From contig CAIZLB010000028.1 in NCBI GenBank assembly GCA_903933735.1, positions 1 to 40,249 of the forward strand: 40,249 nt of DNA. Direction: 5' to 3'. The translations under genes were made by a program, and so were the position numbers. The DNA comes from an uncultured bacterium. GTDB taxonomy: Bacteria; Patescibacteriota; Minisyncoccia; Phycocordibacterales; CAIZLB01. The notes beneath the pieces were generated by a model, which saw only the letters and a program-made list of their open reading frames with translations, searched no databases and had not been told where the DNA came from. Positions within the stretch are counted from its first letter, which is position 1; each line of letters opens with the position of its first letter. Positions 16,782 through 24,231 of this stretch are shown here, piece by piece.

Positions 16782-17219
16782 TTATTTATTTAAATTTTTA
16801 TGTAAATTTCTTAGATAATTTCTGTTTATGATTGCAAGTATGATTATAATACTGAAACTTATAAGAGACAAGAAAGGTATATTAATAAAATTAAGATACT
16901 CTACATACTTACTTGTGCATGATATACCAGCACTACATACATCAACTTTTATTATACCCATATAAAACATATTGTGATAGAAAGCGATAATCCAACCTAG
17001 AGCTGATATGGGTATTATATATTGATATATTTTTACTTCTTTACGTAAACCAGCGATTATTATTATAGGAAATAGGGAATACATACATATTCTTTGATAC
17101 CAACATAAAACGCATGGTTCATAACCTTTTATGTCACTAAAGTAAAGGCTACCAAGTACGGCAACGGTAACTTGTATTAGTATTATGTACACAGCATTTT
17201 TTTGTATAAATTTGAGCAT
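16782..17219 (-). CDS. DsbB-like disulfide bond formation protein
   Basis: The protein has 145 residues and four predicted membrane helices. The first cysteine pair C36-V-L-C39 (EPCVLCWYQR) is the quinone-linked site. A second pair, C94 and C101, lies in the following loop. It reoxidises DsbA and passes electrons to membrane quinone. The -10 box TACAAT (17227-17232) ends 7 nt before the ATG, which predicts a leaderless dsbB-dsbA mRNA. Confidence 0.88.
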   Translation of the reverse strand: MLKFIQKNAVYIILIQVTVAVLGSLYFSDIKGYEPCVLCWYQRICMYSLFPIIIIAGLRKEVKIYQYIIPISALGWIIAFYHNMFYMGIIKVDVCSAGISCTSKYVEYLNFINIPFLSLISFSIIIILAIINRNYLRNLHKNLNK

Positions 17220-17256
17220 GCTTTATATTGTAATATAGTAATTGTGTATAATATAC

Positions 17257-17284
17257 TTGACTTTATTTTTGTATATTATAGTAT
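17257..17284 (+). promoter_or_regulatory. Promoter of the 17291-17438 RNA
   Basis: TTGACT (17257-17262), 16 bp, TAGTAT (17279-17284) on the plus strand. Confidence 0.6.
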
Positions 17285-17290
17285 ATATAT

Positions 17291-17438
17291 GTCAGTACCA
17301 GCCTAAAGGCATTTAAGACTTTTCCGCAGGGTTTGCGGCCATGGTTGGTGGTTGTAGAAAGTTTTCAACAGAGGCTTCGTCTTCATGGCGTTGGCGATCT
17401 ATCTGTTGAAGGTAATCTGCAACCACCTTCTTTTTTTT
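17291..17438 (+). ncRNA. Stand-alone structured RNA candidate
   Basis: About 148 nt between a promoter and a strong terminator, with no plausible ORF. Hairpins in order: GCC-TAAA-GGC (17301-17310); CCGCA/TGCGG (17324-17338); then a long hairpin whose base GGTGGTTG (17347-17354) pairs with CAACCACC (17420-17427) and whose upper part TTCAACAGA (17364-17372) pairs with TCTGTTGAA (17402-17410). It ends TTCTTTTTTTT. It faces the 3' end of the ZIP gene. I do not recognise the family. Confidence 0.65.
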
Positions 17439-17446
17439 ATCACTCT

Positions 17447-18139
17447 TTACTCTAAAGAGATTATAAAAACTATATACATAACACCTATAATCATGGCCAG
17501 AAGATTCTGGACCATGTGTTTTTTATTGTCACAATGAGCTTCAGGTAATATATCAGATGTAGAAACATATAAAAGTATACCAGCAAATATTCCAAACAGT
17601 ATACTCATGACTTTATCGGAAAAGATAAAATATGAACCTATAATTATACCAACTACTGGGGCAATAGAGTCAAGGAATAAAAGTTTCTTTGAATGACTTA
17701 ATGTAACAGTATTAAAACCGTCAGAAAAATCGTGGGCAATTACACCTATAGCAACTATAAGACCGAAGGCGGGGGATATGTTGTAAGCTAAACCTATAGC
17801 CATACCGTCTAACAATGAATGTAATATCAAGGCCCAGGCACCTATCTTTTTTGATGATATATGATCATGATGTTCATGTCCTTCCTCATGATGACTATGC
17901 AATGATAAAACTTTTTCCAATATATGAAATAGAACAAAGCCTGATATTACGGATAATAGGACGAATTGAGAATTATTCAACTCGACAACTTCAGGTATAA
18001 TCTCTAAGAATATTAAAGCCAATATTGTACCAGCTGTTAATCCTGAAAATACGTGGACAAATCTTTTGTATTTGAATGCTATATATCCACCAAACATGGT
18101 TGATAAAAAGGCGAATATTGCTATGTATGTTATTTGCAT
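17447..18139 (-). CDS. ZIP family metal transporter
   Basis: The protein has 230 residues and about seven to eight membrane helices. A His-rich cytoplasmic loop (HSHHEEGHEHHDH, about 81-93) precedes the metal-binding helices with H107-SLLDG and H136-DFSDG, the ZIP transport-site motifs. It should import zinc or a similar divalent metal. It overlaps the end of the CooC-like gene by 10 bp, so the two are cotranscribed. The nearby Fur-family regulator suggests control by metal level. Confidence 0.88.
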   Translation of the reverse strand: MQITYIAIFAFLSTMFGGYIAFKYKRFVHVFSGLTAGTILALIFLEIIPEVVELNNSQFVLLSVISGFVLFHILEKVLSLHSHHEEGHEHHDHISSKKIGAWALILHSLLDGMAIGLAYNISPAFGLIVAIGVIAHDFSDGFNTVTLSHSKKLLFLDSIAPVVGIIIGSYFIFSDKVMSILFGIFAGILLYVSTSDILPEAHCDNKKHMVQNLLAMIIGVMYIVFIISLE

Positions 18140-18954
18140 AATTTATTATTTTTAAATTTAATTTTACTTTGTTTAAGTCTATTATCTCCATTTGTTTCTA
18201 CATGTCTTTGAACATATTGAATCATTCTCTCTATATGTATATTATCAATATTTTCAGTAAAATGTATATAGTCTATAATATCACCATCTGATAATTCCCT
18301 TTTTATATAATCCAAGTCAGTATCATTTTTAACTTTGTTTACAATATAGGCAAAGGGTATATGATAATGATTTCTTAAAAGATTTGATATCTGTTTAGCT
18401 GCTTTTATGCCGTATAAAGTCGCTTCGACGACTATTATGGACATATCAAAACCTGTAGGTATGCCTGTGCCAACACTATCTACACCAGCTTTTTCGTCGA
18501 CAATTACGTATTCATTTTTATTGATTTTTAAAAGTGGTAAATATGCTTTTAAAAGAGCGCTTAATCCATGTGAACACATCTTATCATTTAATACATTTTC
18601 AGAATGAGGTCCAACTGCCATCAGATAAGTATTTTCTGATATTTTTTTACTATATTTTTTTGTAAATTCATCTAGAGGATTTAATGTGAATCTCATTATA
18701 TTGTCATCATTCAAAACCATGTCTGCATATAAAGTCTTTTCATTAAAATTTAAAACTTTTTTCATCAAAAATTTAGCATTGTCACCCAGATAATCTATAT
18801 CTGTATCAGGACTGAGATTATGAAGTAAATCCATATTATAGTCAGCATCTATTGCAAGTACAGTATTTTTTTGATCTTTACTCAAAAAATCTACAACTTT
18901 TGTTGCTAATGTTGATTTTCCTGATCCACCTTTTCCTAAAAAACCTATTATCAT
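18130..18954 (-). CDS. CooC/MinD-type ATPase
   Basis: The protein has 274 residues. It has the deviant Walker A loop GKGGSGKST near residue 7, DADYNMDLL as the A' region, and a later VDEKAGVD motif. This matches the CooC family, which helps insert nickel into carbon monoxide dehydrogenase. No CO dehydrogenase or other nickel enzyme is seen here. Given the overlap with a ZIP gene, a metallochaperone role is plausible. A TATAAT box (18974-18979) lies 19 nt upstream of the ATG. Confidence 0.75.
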   Translation of the reverse strand: MIIGFLGKGGSGKSTLATKVVDFLSKDQKNTVLAIDADYNMDLLHNLSPDTDIDYLGDNAKFLMKKVLNFNEKTLYADMVLNDDNIMRFTLNPLDEFTKKYSKKISENTYLMAVGPHSENVLNDKMCSHGLSALLKAYLPLLKINKNEYVIVDEKAGVDSVGTGIPTGFDMSIIVVEATLYGIKAAKQISNLLRNHYHIPFAYIVNKVKNDTDLDYIKRELSDGDIIDYIHFTENIDNIHIERMIQYVQRHVETNGDNRLKQSKIKFKNNKLCK

Positions 18955-18989
18955 GTATGTATAATTTATCTATATTATAATTGTGTATA

Positions 18990-19028
18990 AAAAATGGGGA
19001 AGGGTGCTTTTGGGCACCCAACCCCAAG
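18990..19028 (-). terminator. Terminator of the Cys-rich peptide gene
   Basis: On the minus strand GGGG-TT-GGGTGC pairs with GCACCC-TT-CCCC around CCAAAA, followed by ATTTTTT. It separates the small gene from the CooC-like gene. Confidence 0.8.
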
Positions 19029-19054
19029 AGGTGTAGGCTGTTTGGAGGTATTAA

Positions 19055-19171
19055 TTAACCTCCACAGCTACCGTCGCATTCTCCACCGGCACAACTGTGG
19101 TTGCCGACAGGCTTGTTGCAGCGGAGGCAGCGTCCGATGAGGGAGCTGATGATTTTACGGATGTATTTCAT
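19055..19171 (-). CDS. Small cysteine-rich peptide, possible metal binder
   Basis: The peptide has 38 residues from the ATG at 19171. A basic amphipathic start (MKYIRKIISSLIG) leads to six cysteines arranged C-x2-C, C-x5-C, C-x3-C in a Gly-rich tail (CAGGECDGSCGG). It resembles a miniature metallothionein or zinc knuckle. The frame stays open upstream to 19306 but would run through the operator and promoter, so the short form is better. The leader is A/C-rich. The promoter overlaps the palindromic boxes, so the Fur-family protein probably controls it. Confidence 0.65.
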   Translation of the reverse strand: MKYIRKIISSLIGRCLRCNKPVGNHSCAGGECDGSCGG

Positions 19172-19219
19172 GGGGGTATAGGTATATTTGGTTTGGTCTG
19201 TAACCCAAGCGCACACTGT

Positions 19220-19277
19220 ATGCAAATGAGTTGCATCTAATATAGCATATAAAATATTAAATGCAAATAGGTTGCAA
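19220..19277. promoter_or_regulatory. Two Fur/Zur-type operators and divergent promoter
   Basis: ATGCAAATGAGTTGCAT (19220-19236) is a perfect ATGCAA-N5-TTGCAT palindrome. A second copy, ATGCAAATAGGTTGCAA (19261-19277), differs at the last base of the second half-site. On the minus strand, -35 TTGCAT (19261-19266) lies inside box 2, a 16-bp spacer follows, then -10 TATATT (19239-19244), with the start near box 1. Binding to either box would block the Cys-rich peptide promoter. The Fur-family gene starts 36 bp further on, so autoregulation is likely. Confidence 0.65.
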
Positions 19278-19312
19278 TTGTGGATAACTGTTTTTTGTTG
19301 TATCATGTGATT

Positions 19313-19729
19313 ATGACAAGAGATATATCAGATATACTTAAAACAAATGGTTTTAAGATAACATCTACCAGATTGGCCATATTAAAGGTTTTTTCAAGTG
19401 ATTGTAAACCTATAAATGCTGAATATATACATGATAAATTAAAAAAAGAAAAAGTTAATATAGTGACTATATATAGAACTTTAATATCATTTGAAAATGC
19501 TGGAATAATAAAACGTGTCGATATGCAAAAAGATTCTGTATATTATGAACTGGCCGGACACCATCATCATCACATCATATGTACAGATTGTGGTATGGTT
19601 GAAAGTTTTGATGGTTGTGATTTGGACAATCTTTCAAAAGAAGTTTTAAAATCTTCAAATAATTTTAGTCTAATAAATAAACATTCTTTGGAATTATTTG
19701 GTCTTTGCAAAAAGTGTTGTAAAAATTAA
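19313..19729 (+). CDS. Fur-family metal-dependent regulator
   Basis: The protein has 138 residues from the ATG at 19313. An upstream in-frame ATG (19280) would add a poor extension. The winged helix (about 10-75) includes NIVTIYRTLISFENAGIIKRV. The dimerisation domain has GHHHHHIICTDCG, with the first CxxC, and ends LCKKCCKN with the second, giving a structural zinc site. The family includes Fur, Zur and PerR. The ZIP gene and Cys-rich peptide nearby favour a zinc sensor (Zur), but this is inference. Confidence 0.88.
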   Translation: MTRDISDILKTNGFKITSTRLAILKVFSSDCKPINAEYIHDKLKKEKVNIVTIYRTLISFENAGIIKRVDMQKDSVYYELAGHHHHHIICTDCGMVESFDGCDLDNLSKEVLKSSNNFSLINKHSLELFGLCKKCCKN

Positions 19730-20559
19730 TATTCCTTCATGTATAGACCCATAAATCTATCATGATCAAAAAAGGCGAGATTTCGAACACTATCTATCGC
19801 TAAACGTGTATGCATGTCTATGCGAGATCTCATCATGGTGTGTATATAATCACTACTATATTGTGCCCTCATCAAAAAAGTGGCTGGAGTGTATGTATTG
19901 TTTAACATATCATCGCACATGTTTTTGTCATCATTGGATAATTGTTCACTGATCAGATAATTTTTAAAAAATTCAAAAGTCTCTATGTGATTATTACTAT
20001 CTATCTTATTGCCCAAAAGCCAGATAATCATCAGGGGTATTATGGAATTATATACTGTTCTTTTGTAAGAATTATCACATAGATATTTGAAATGATAATG
20101 TATATCAGATATGGTTTTATTATCTAAATAATGACCATTTGTCATAATTGATAGATTATTTATGATATTAATCTTATCTTTATTATAATCTGTTAATTCA
20201 TATAGATCTTTAATAGATTTTTGGGATAATATATTGGCGATGGAAATATTTAAGTTTATATACTCTTTGTCTATTTTTCCATAACGTATATATTCGTATA
20301 ATGTATGAGATATATAAGATTGTAGGCTAATCTTACCCAATATAAATAATTCGTTCTGTAAATCGATGTTATTTTCATTTTCAAAACAACTTGAAAACCA
20401 ATATGGTAATAAACATATGGATTTTAATTTAGATCTATTTTTATTTATTTTTCCTAATATAAAATCAACACCTTTTTGTTCATATATGGAAAGTAAATTA
20501 TTTATAAATGATGAATAAATAGACTCGAATAATATTTCTTCATGGTTTTTTGATTGCAT
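19726..20559 (-). CDS. Hypothetical helical protein
   Basis: The protein has 277 residues. It is mostly alpha-helical, rich in Ile, Asn and Lys, with a few cysteines and no signal or membrane segment. I recognise no motif. It overlaps the end of the Fur-family gene by 4 bp in a tail-to-tail arrangement. TAATAT (20566-20571) ends 6 nt before the ATG, so a leaderless mRNA is likely. Confidence 0.6.
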   Translation of the reverse strand: MQSKNHEEILFESIYSSFINNLLSIYEQKGVDFILGKINKNRSKLKSICLLPYWFSSCFENENNIDLQNELFILGKISLQSYISHTLYEYIRYGKIDKEYINLNISIANILSQKSIKDLYELTDYNKDKINIINNLSIMTNGHYLDNKTISDIHYHFKYLCDNSYKRTVYNSIIPLMIIWLLGNKIDSNNHIETFEFFKNYLISEQLSNDDKNMCDDMLNNTYTPATFLMRAQYSSDYIHTMMRSRIDMHTRLAIDSVRNLAFFDHDRFMGLYMKEY

Positions 20560-20641
20560 GAAAATATATTAACAATATCAGCATAAAATTCTCATAAAGA
20601 AAATATCATTTTTTGCCGAAGAATATGTTAAGATTTAAAAT

Positions 20642-21604
20642 ATGTCACAATATTATAGCGACTCTATTTTTTGGATAGAGATAGAGAAAATAAAACCAAA
20701 TCCATATCAACCACGTCGAGATTTTGATCCTATTGCATTGCAAGATCTATCGGAATCTATTCGTATGTATGGACTATTGCAACCTATAACTGTAACACGT
20801 GTGGAGACGGTAAAAGAAGATGGTGGACTTGCTGTTCATTATGAGCTTATTTCAGGCGAGAGAAGAACTAGAGCTGCTAAACTTGCAGGTCTTACGCAGA
20901 TACCTTCTATTATAAGAGCTAAAGAGGAAGATGCTAGAACAAAACTAGAATTAGCTATCATAGAAAATATTCAAAGAGAGGATTTGAACGTGATAGATAG
21001 AGCTAAGGCTTTTCAACAGCTTGTGAAAGAGTTTGGTTTTAAACATGCTGAAGTGGCGCAGAAGATGAATAAAAGCCGTGAATATGTTACCAACAGTATG
21101 AGACTTTTGAGCCTGCCTGAACATATGTTGCAGGCCCTAGGTGAGAAGAGGATAACAGAAGGACATACAAGACCGCTTCTAATGCTTGTAGATAGGCCTG
21201 AGGAACAAGAAACTTTGTTTCAGGATATATTGGGTCGCAAGCTCAATGTGCGCGAGGCTGAGATGATTGCACGTCGTATTGCTAAAGATAGAGCTCGTAA
21301 AAAAGAAAAAGAATTGAATCCTGAGATCATAGAGTTTGAGCATAAGTTTAATGAAGTTTTGGGTACAAAGGTTCATATTGAGAGTAAGGAAAAGGGTGGT
21401 CAGATCACTATTGATTATTATGATCTTGTTGATCTTAAGAAGATATTGGACAAACTTCAAAACGAGCAGAGTGAAAAGTTGGATGAAGAGGAGAATATAA
21501 CTAGTGTTTTAGTAAATGATAATGGGGATGAGATTGTGATAACGAAAGAGGAAGATAAGGAGGAAGATCCGGATATATATAGTGTGATGAATTTTAGTGT
21601 GTAA
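20642..21604 (+). CDS. parB: ParB/Spo0J chromosome partition protein
   Basis: The protein has 320 residues. The N-terminal CTPase domain has KPNPYQPRRDF, then ELISGERRTRAAKLAG and the ENIQREDLNVIDRAKAFQ box. The HTH follows (KHAEVAQKMNKSREYVTNSMRLL). A linker and an acidic C-terminal part complete it. It loads on parS and spreads as a clamp. No parA lies beside it and I see no canonical parS (TGTTTCACGTGAAACA) in the window. Extended -10 TGT-TAAGAT (20629-20634) ends 7 nt before the ATG. Confidence 0.93.
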   Translation: MSQYYSDSIFWIEIEKIKPNPYQPRRDFDPIALQDLSESIRMYGLLQPITVTRVETVKEDGGLAVHYELISGERRTRAAKLAGLTQIPSIIRAKEEDARTKLELAIIENIQREDLNVIDRAKAFQQLVKEFGFKHAEVAQKMNKSREYVTNSMRLLSLPEHMLQALGEKRITEGHTRPLLMLVDRPEEQETLFQDILGRKLNVREAEMIARRIAKDRARKKEKELNPEIIEFEHKFNEVLGTKVHIESKEKGGQITIDYYDLVDLKKILDKLQNEQSEKLDEEENITSVLVNDNGDEIVITKEEDKEEDPDIYSVMNFSV

Positions 21605-21621
21605 TAGATTGTCATCTTGCT

Positions 21622-21760
21622 AAACATAAAACACCTCATAAAATGAGATGTTTTATTATCTGGATGGACGGTATCAACCTTTTCAGGTTCGAGTTCCATC
21701 ATAAGACCTGCCGTGGCGCACCGATTGTCTAAAGAGACATTTTCCACTGTTCAGATATGT
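21622..21760 (-). ncRNA. Structured RNA family, member 3
   Basis: This minus-strand RNA of about 135 nt is related to the RNAs at 7.5 and 11.2 kb. It has ATCTGAA, GAAAAT, AATCGG, CTTATG-ATGG-AA and CCGTCCATCCAGAT in the same order. The closing stem ATCTG/CAGAT is kept. The crossing helix is CGGT with ACCG here, against CGGC with GCCG in the others, a compensatory change. A local TGTCT/AGACA hairpin (21726-21739) and AACCT-GAAA-AGGTT (21676-21689) are also present. It ends in a terminator shared with parB. No nuclease-like ORF lies beside this copy. Confidence 0.65.
21628..21654. terminator. Bidirectional terminator between parB and the RNA
   Basis: AAAACA-C-CTCAT pairs with ATGAG-A-TGTTTT. 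T-rich tails follow on both strands. Confidence 0.75.
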
Positions 21761-21764
21761 TTAT

Positions 21765-21792
21765 ATGGTATCAAATTTTATTAAGGTGTCAA
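21765..21792 (-). promoter_or_regulatory. Promoter of structured RNA member 3
   Basis: On the minus strand, TTGACA (21787-21792), 16 bp, TACCAT (21765-21770) extended by TGA. The spacing equals that of members 1 and 2. The -35 region lies just beyond the topA stop codon. Confidence 0.65.
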
Positions 21793-21800
21793 ATGAAGGT

Positions 21801-23996
21801 TTACTTCTTCTCTTTCTTCTGAAACCCTCTAGGTTTCTTCGGTGTATTTAAGAGCTCCAATGCTTCATCCAGTGTTACTTTATAAACATCTTGAGTCTTG
21901 AGTGATCTAAAATCTCTCTCACAACCTACATATGGTCCAAAACGTCCTTTGTTCGCTATAACTTCTTTTCCATTGCCTGGATTGATACCAAGCACTCTGG
22001 GTAATGATAGATAAAGCAAAGCCTGTTCCATGGTTACATTGGTTAGATCAGATTCTTTTGGAATACTAGCCATGCGAGGTTTTTTATTTTCCTTAGTCTT
22101 CTCACCAAGTTGTACATAAGGACCAAAACGACCTGTCTTTACATATATAGGAAGGGAAGTTGTAGGATCTATTCCTATAGGTTCATCTGCTTTTATCTCA
22201 ACTCCATCTATAGTCAAAGCCCCGTCACATTCTGGAAAATTGGAACATGATAAGAACTTACCATTGCGTGAAAGTTTAACTATCATAGAGCCTTTACATT
22301 TTGGACATTTGAAATCAGAATGTCCGAGATCTGTTATCTTAGCACTGGTACTTTTTTCTTTTACTTCTTTTGAAAATGGTCCATAGAAATCTTTCAAAGT
22401 TTGTAGATACTTAACTTCACCGTTCGATATGAGATCGAGTTTGTCTTCCATCTCTGAGGTGAAAGAATCACTTATGTAGTTGGTAAAATTTTCTTCTAAG
22501 AAACTAGATACAACGTCTCCTGTGTCTGTTGGTTTTAAAGCGCGGCCAAGTTTCTCAACATATTGTCTGTCTTCAAGTGTTCGCATGATTGATGCGAAAG
22601 TCGAAGGACGTCCTATGCCTCTTTTATCAAGTTCTTTGATAAGTCCCGCTTCAGTGTATCGACTTGGTGGTTCTGTGAATTTTTCAATATTTTCTATAGA
22701 TACAAAGTTTATATCAGCACCTTTTTTAAGTGCTGGAACTGTGACATCTTCACCAGCTGATTCTGGGTCTGCTATAAGCCATCCATCAAAAAGTATACGA
22801 GATCCGTTTAGAGAAAATTCTGGAAAATTCTCTTTTTTATAATCCTTGATCGATGCAGTTATCTTAGTTCTAAGTGTTAAAGCATCAGACATCTGTGAAG
22901 ATAATGTTCTGTTGTGTATAAGTCTATAAAGTTTTTTCTCATCCTCTGCAAGACCTGCGTTTATCTTTTTTATATCAGATGGTCTTATAGCTTCATGGGC
23001 TTCTTGAGCGTTTTTAACTTTTGAAGCAAAGTTTTTTGTATCTAAGTATTTTTTATCATAATTTTTTGTTATAAATGCTGCAATCGAATCAAGAGCTTGT
23101 TTACTTAAACTTGTACTATCAGTTCTCATATATGTTATATGACCTTGCTCATATAGTTTTTGAGCTGCGCGCATAGTTCTTGATGGGGAAAATCCAAGGC
23201 GAGTTGAAGCGACTTGTTGAAGAGTTGATGTGATAAATGGGGCACGAGAAGCTCTTTTAACTTCAGTTTCGGTTATGTCTAATATGGTCCAGGTATTTTT
23301 ATTTTGCTCTGCTTTTTCTACTATAGTTTCTGCTCTTTTTTTATCTTTTATTTCTTCATTACATGTAAACTTGAGAATATCTTTTTTTGATTCTGATAGA
23401 TTTGCATATAAAACATAATAAGCTTCTGGTATGAAAGCACGTATTTCTCTTTCTCTCTCCATAACTATACGAAGTGCAGGGGATTGTACACGACCTGCTG
23501 ATAATCCATATCTTACTTTTTTCCAGATGAGTCCTGAGAGATCGTAACCCACAAGGCGGTCCAGAACGCGACGAGCTTCTTGGGCTCGAAACATATTCAT
23601 ATCTATTTTACGTGGATGGGCCATGGCATAGAGTACCGCTTCCTTGGTTATCTCGTTATAAGTGATACGTTTTGGATCTTTAAGCTGTAAAACCTCTTTA
23701 AGATGCCATGCGATAGCCTCTCCTTCACGGTCTGCATCTGGAGCCAGCCAGACATCGTCTACCTTATGAAGTGCTTGTTCAAGGTCATGTATAACCTTCT
23801 CCTTTCCTTTGGAAACTTCATAGTGGGGGATAAAACCACCTTCTATATCAACAGCCTTTTTGTTTGATTTTGGCAGGTCTCTAATGTGTCCCACGGATGA
23901 CATGACGATATAGTCAGAACCTAGGAATGCTTCCAGTTTCTTGATTTTTGAAGGTGACTCAACAATAACTAAATGTTTACTCATGCATATAGTCAT
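21801..23996 (-). CDS. topA: DNA topoisomerase I
   Basis: The protein has 731 residues. The TOPRIM domain starts at LVIVESPSKIKKLEAFLG and has the acidic triad in APDADREGEAIAWHL. The cleavage domain shows KVRYGLSAGRVQSPALR, and the catalytic tyrosine is in GHITYMRTDS. A four-cysteine zinc finger (CPKCKGSMIV...CSNFPEC) and two C-terminal TopA repeats (GRFGPYV) follow. It relaxes negative supercoils. The minus-strand box TATATA/TATAGT lies 5-7 nt before the first ATG (23996), and a second ATG (MSKHL) follows four codons on. Confidence 0.97.
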   Translation of the reverse strand: MTICMSKHLVIVESPSKIKKLEAFLGSDYIVMSSVGHIRDLPKSNKKAVDIEGGFIPHYEVSKGKEKVIHDLEQALHKVDDVWLAPDADREGEAIAWHLKEVLQLKDPKRITYNEITKEAVLYAMAHPRKIDMNMFRAQEARRVLDRLVGYDLSGLIWKKVRYGLSAGRVQSPALRIVMEREREIRAFIPEAYYVLYANLSESKKDILKFTCNEEIKDKKRAETIVEKAEQNKNTWTILDITETEVKRASRAPFITSTLQQVASTRLGFSPSRTMRAAQKLYEQGHITYMRTDSTSLSKQALDSIAAFITKNYDKKYLDTKNFASKVKNAQEAHEAIRPSDIKKINAGLAEDEKKLYRLIHNRTLSSQMSDALTLRTKITASIKDYKKENFPEFSLNGSRILFDGWLIADPESAGEDVTVPALKKGADINFVSIENIEKFTEPPSRYTEAGLIKELDKRGIGRPSTFASIMRTLEDRQYVEKLGRALKPTDTGDVVSSFLEENFTNYISDSFTSEMEDKLDLISNGEVKYLQTLKDFYGPFSKEVKEKSTSAKITDLGHSDFKCPKCKGSMIVKLSRNGKFLSCSNFPECDGALTIDGVEIKADEPIGIDPTTSLPIYVKTGRFGPYVQLGEKTKENKKPRMASIPKESDLTNVTMEQALLYLSLPRVLGINPGNGKEVIANKGRFGPYVGCERDFRSLKTQDVYKVTLDEALELLNTPKKPRGFQKKEKK

Positions 23997-24037
23997 AACA
24001 TACTATATATGTATATGGCAAATTGGGGATAAATATG

Positions 24038-24083
24038 TAAAAAAATTACCGTCCGCACCCCTTGTTGAAGGGGGTGCGAACGG
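24038..24083 (-). terminator. Very strong terminator of the 24.1-kb RNA
   Basis: CCGTTCGCACCCC pairs with GGGGTGCGGACGG (13 bp, one G-T), followed by TAATTTTTTT. Confidence 0.85.
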
Positions 24084-24196
24084 CTTGCGGACCGGCGTCT
24101 GCGACCTTATGGTCGGGAGTTTTCCCCCGAGGTCCTCAGATGTCCGCTGCGAGGCAGTCAATTGTATTTTTATTGTGGCTCTTGGCCATGTGCTAT
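24038..24196 (-). ncRNA. Structured RNA A, with 17-codon leaderless micro-ORF
   Basis: This minus-strand RNA of about 155 nt is much more GC-rich than its surroundings. GCGGAC (24142-24147) pairs with GTCCGC (24087-24092) and encloses a TCTG/CAGA helix and two hairpins, CGGGGG-AAAA-CTCCCG (24114-24129) and GACC-ATAA-GGTC (24103-24114), which share one boundary base. It ends in a 13-bp terminator. An ATG (24189), 7 nt after the -10 box, opens a 17-codon frame (MAKSHNKNTIDCLAADI) ending at 24136. It is either a leaderless micro-ORF or chance. The structure is not one I recognise. Confidence 0.65.
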
Positions 24197-24224
24197 ATAA
24201 TAGCACAATATGAAATTATGTCAA
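24197..24224 (-). promoter_or_regulatory. Promoter of RNA A
   Basis: On the minus strand, TTGACA (24219-24224), 16 bp, TATTAT (24197-24202). The block around the -35, AATCGCTTGACATAA, is repeated at the promoter of RNA B. Confidence 0.75.
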
Positions 24225-24231
24225 GCGATTG

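Noticed and set aside
21457-21747. Minus-strand frame over the parB-topA gap
   Set aside because: It overlaps the 3' end of parB and the whole structured RNA member 3, whose promoter and terminator explain the region better.
24003-24213. Open frames of 67-90 codons over RNA A
   Set aside because: They cross a 13-bp terminator and a GC-rich fold, and differ on the two strands. RNA structure is the better explanation.
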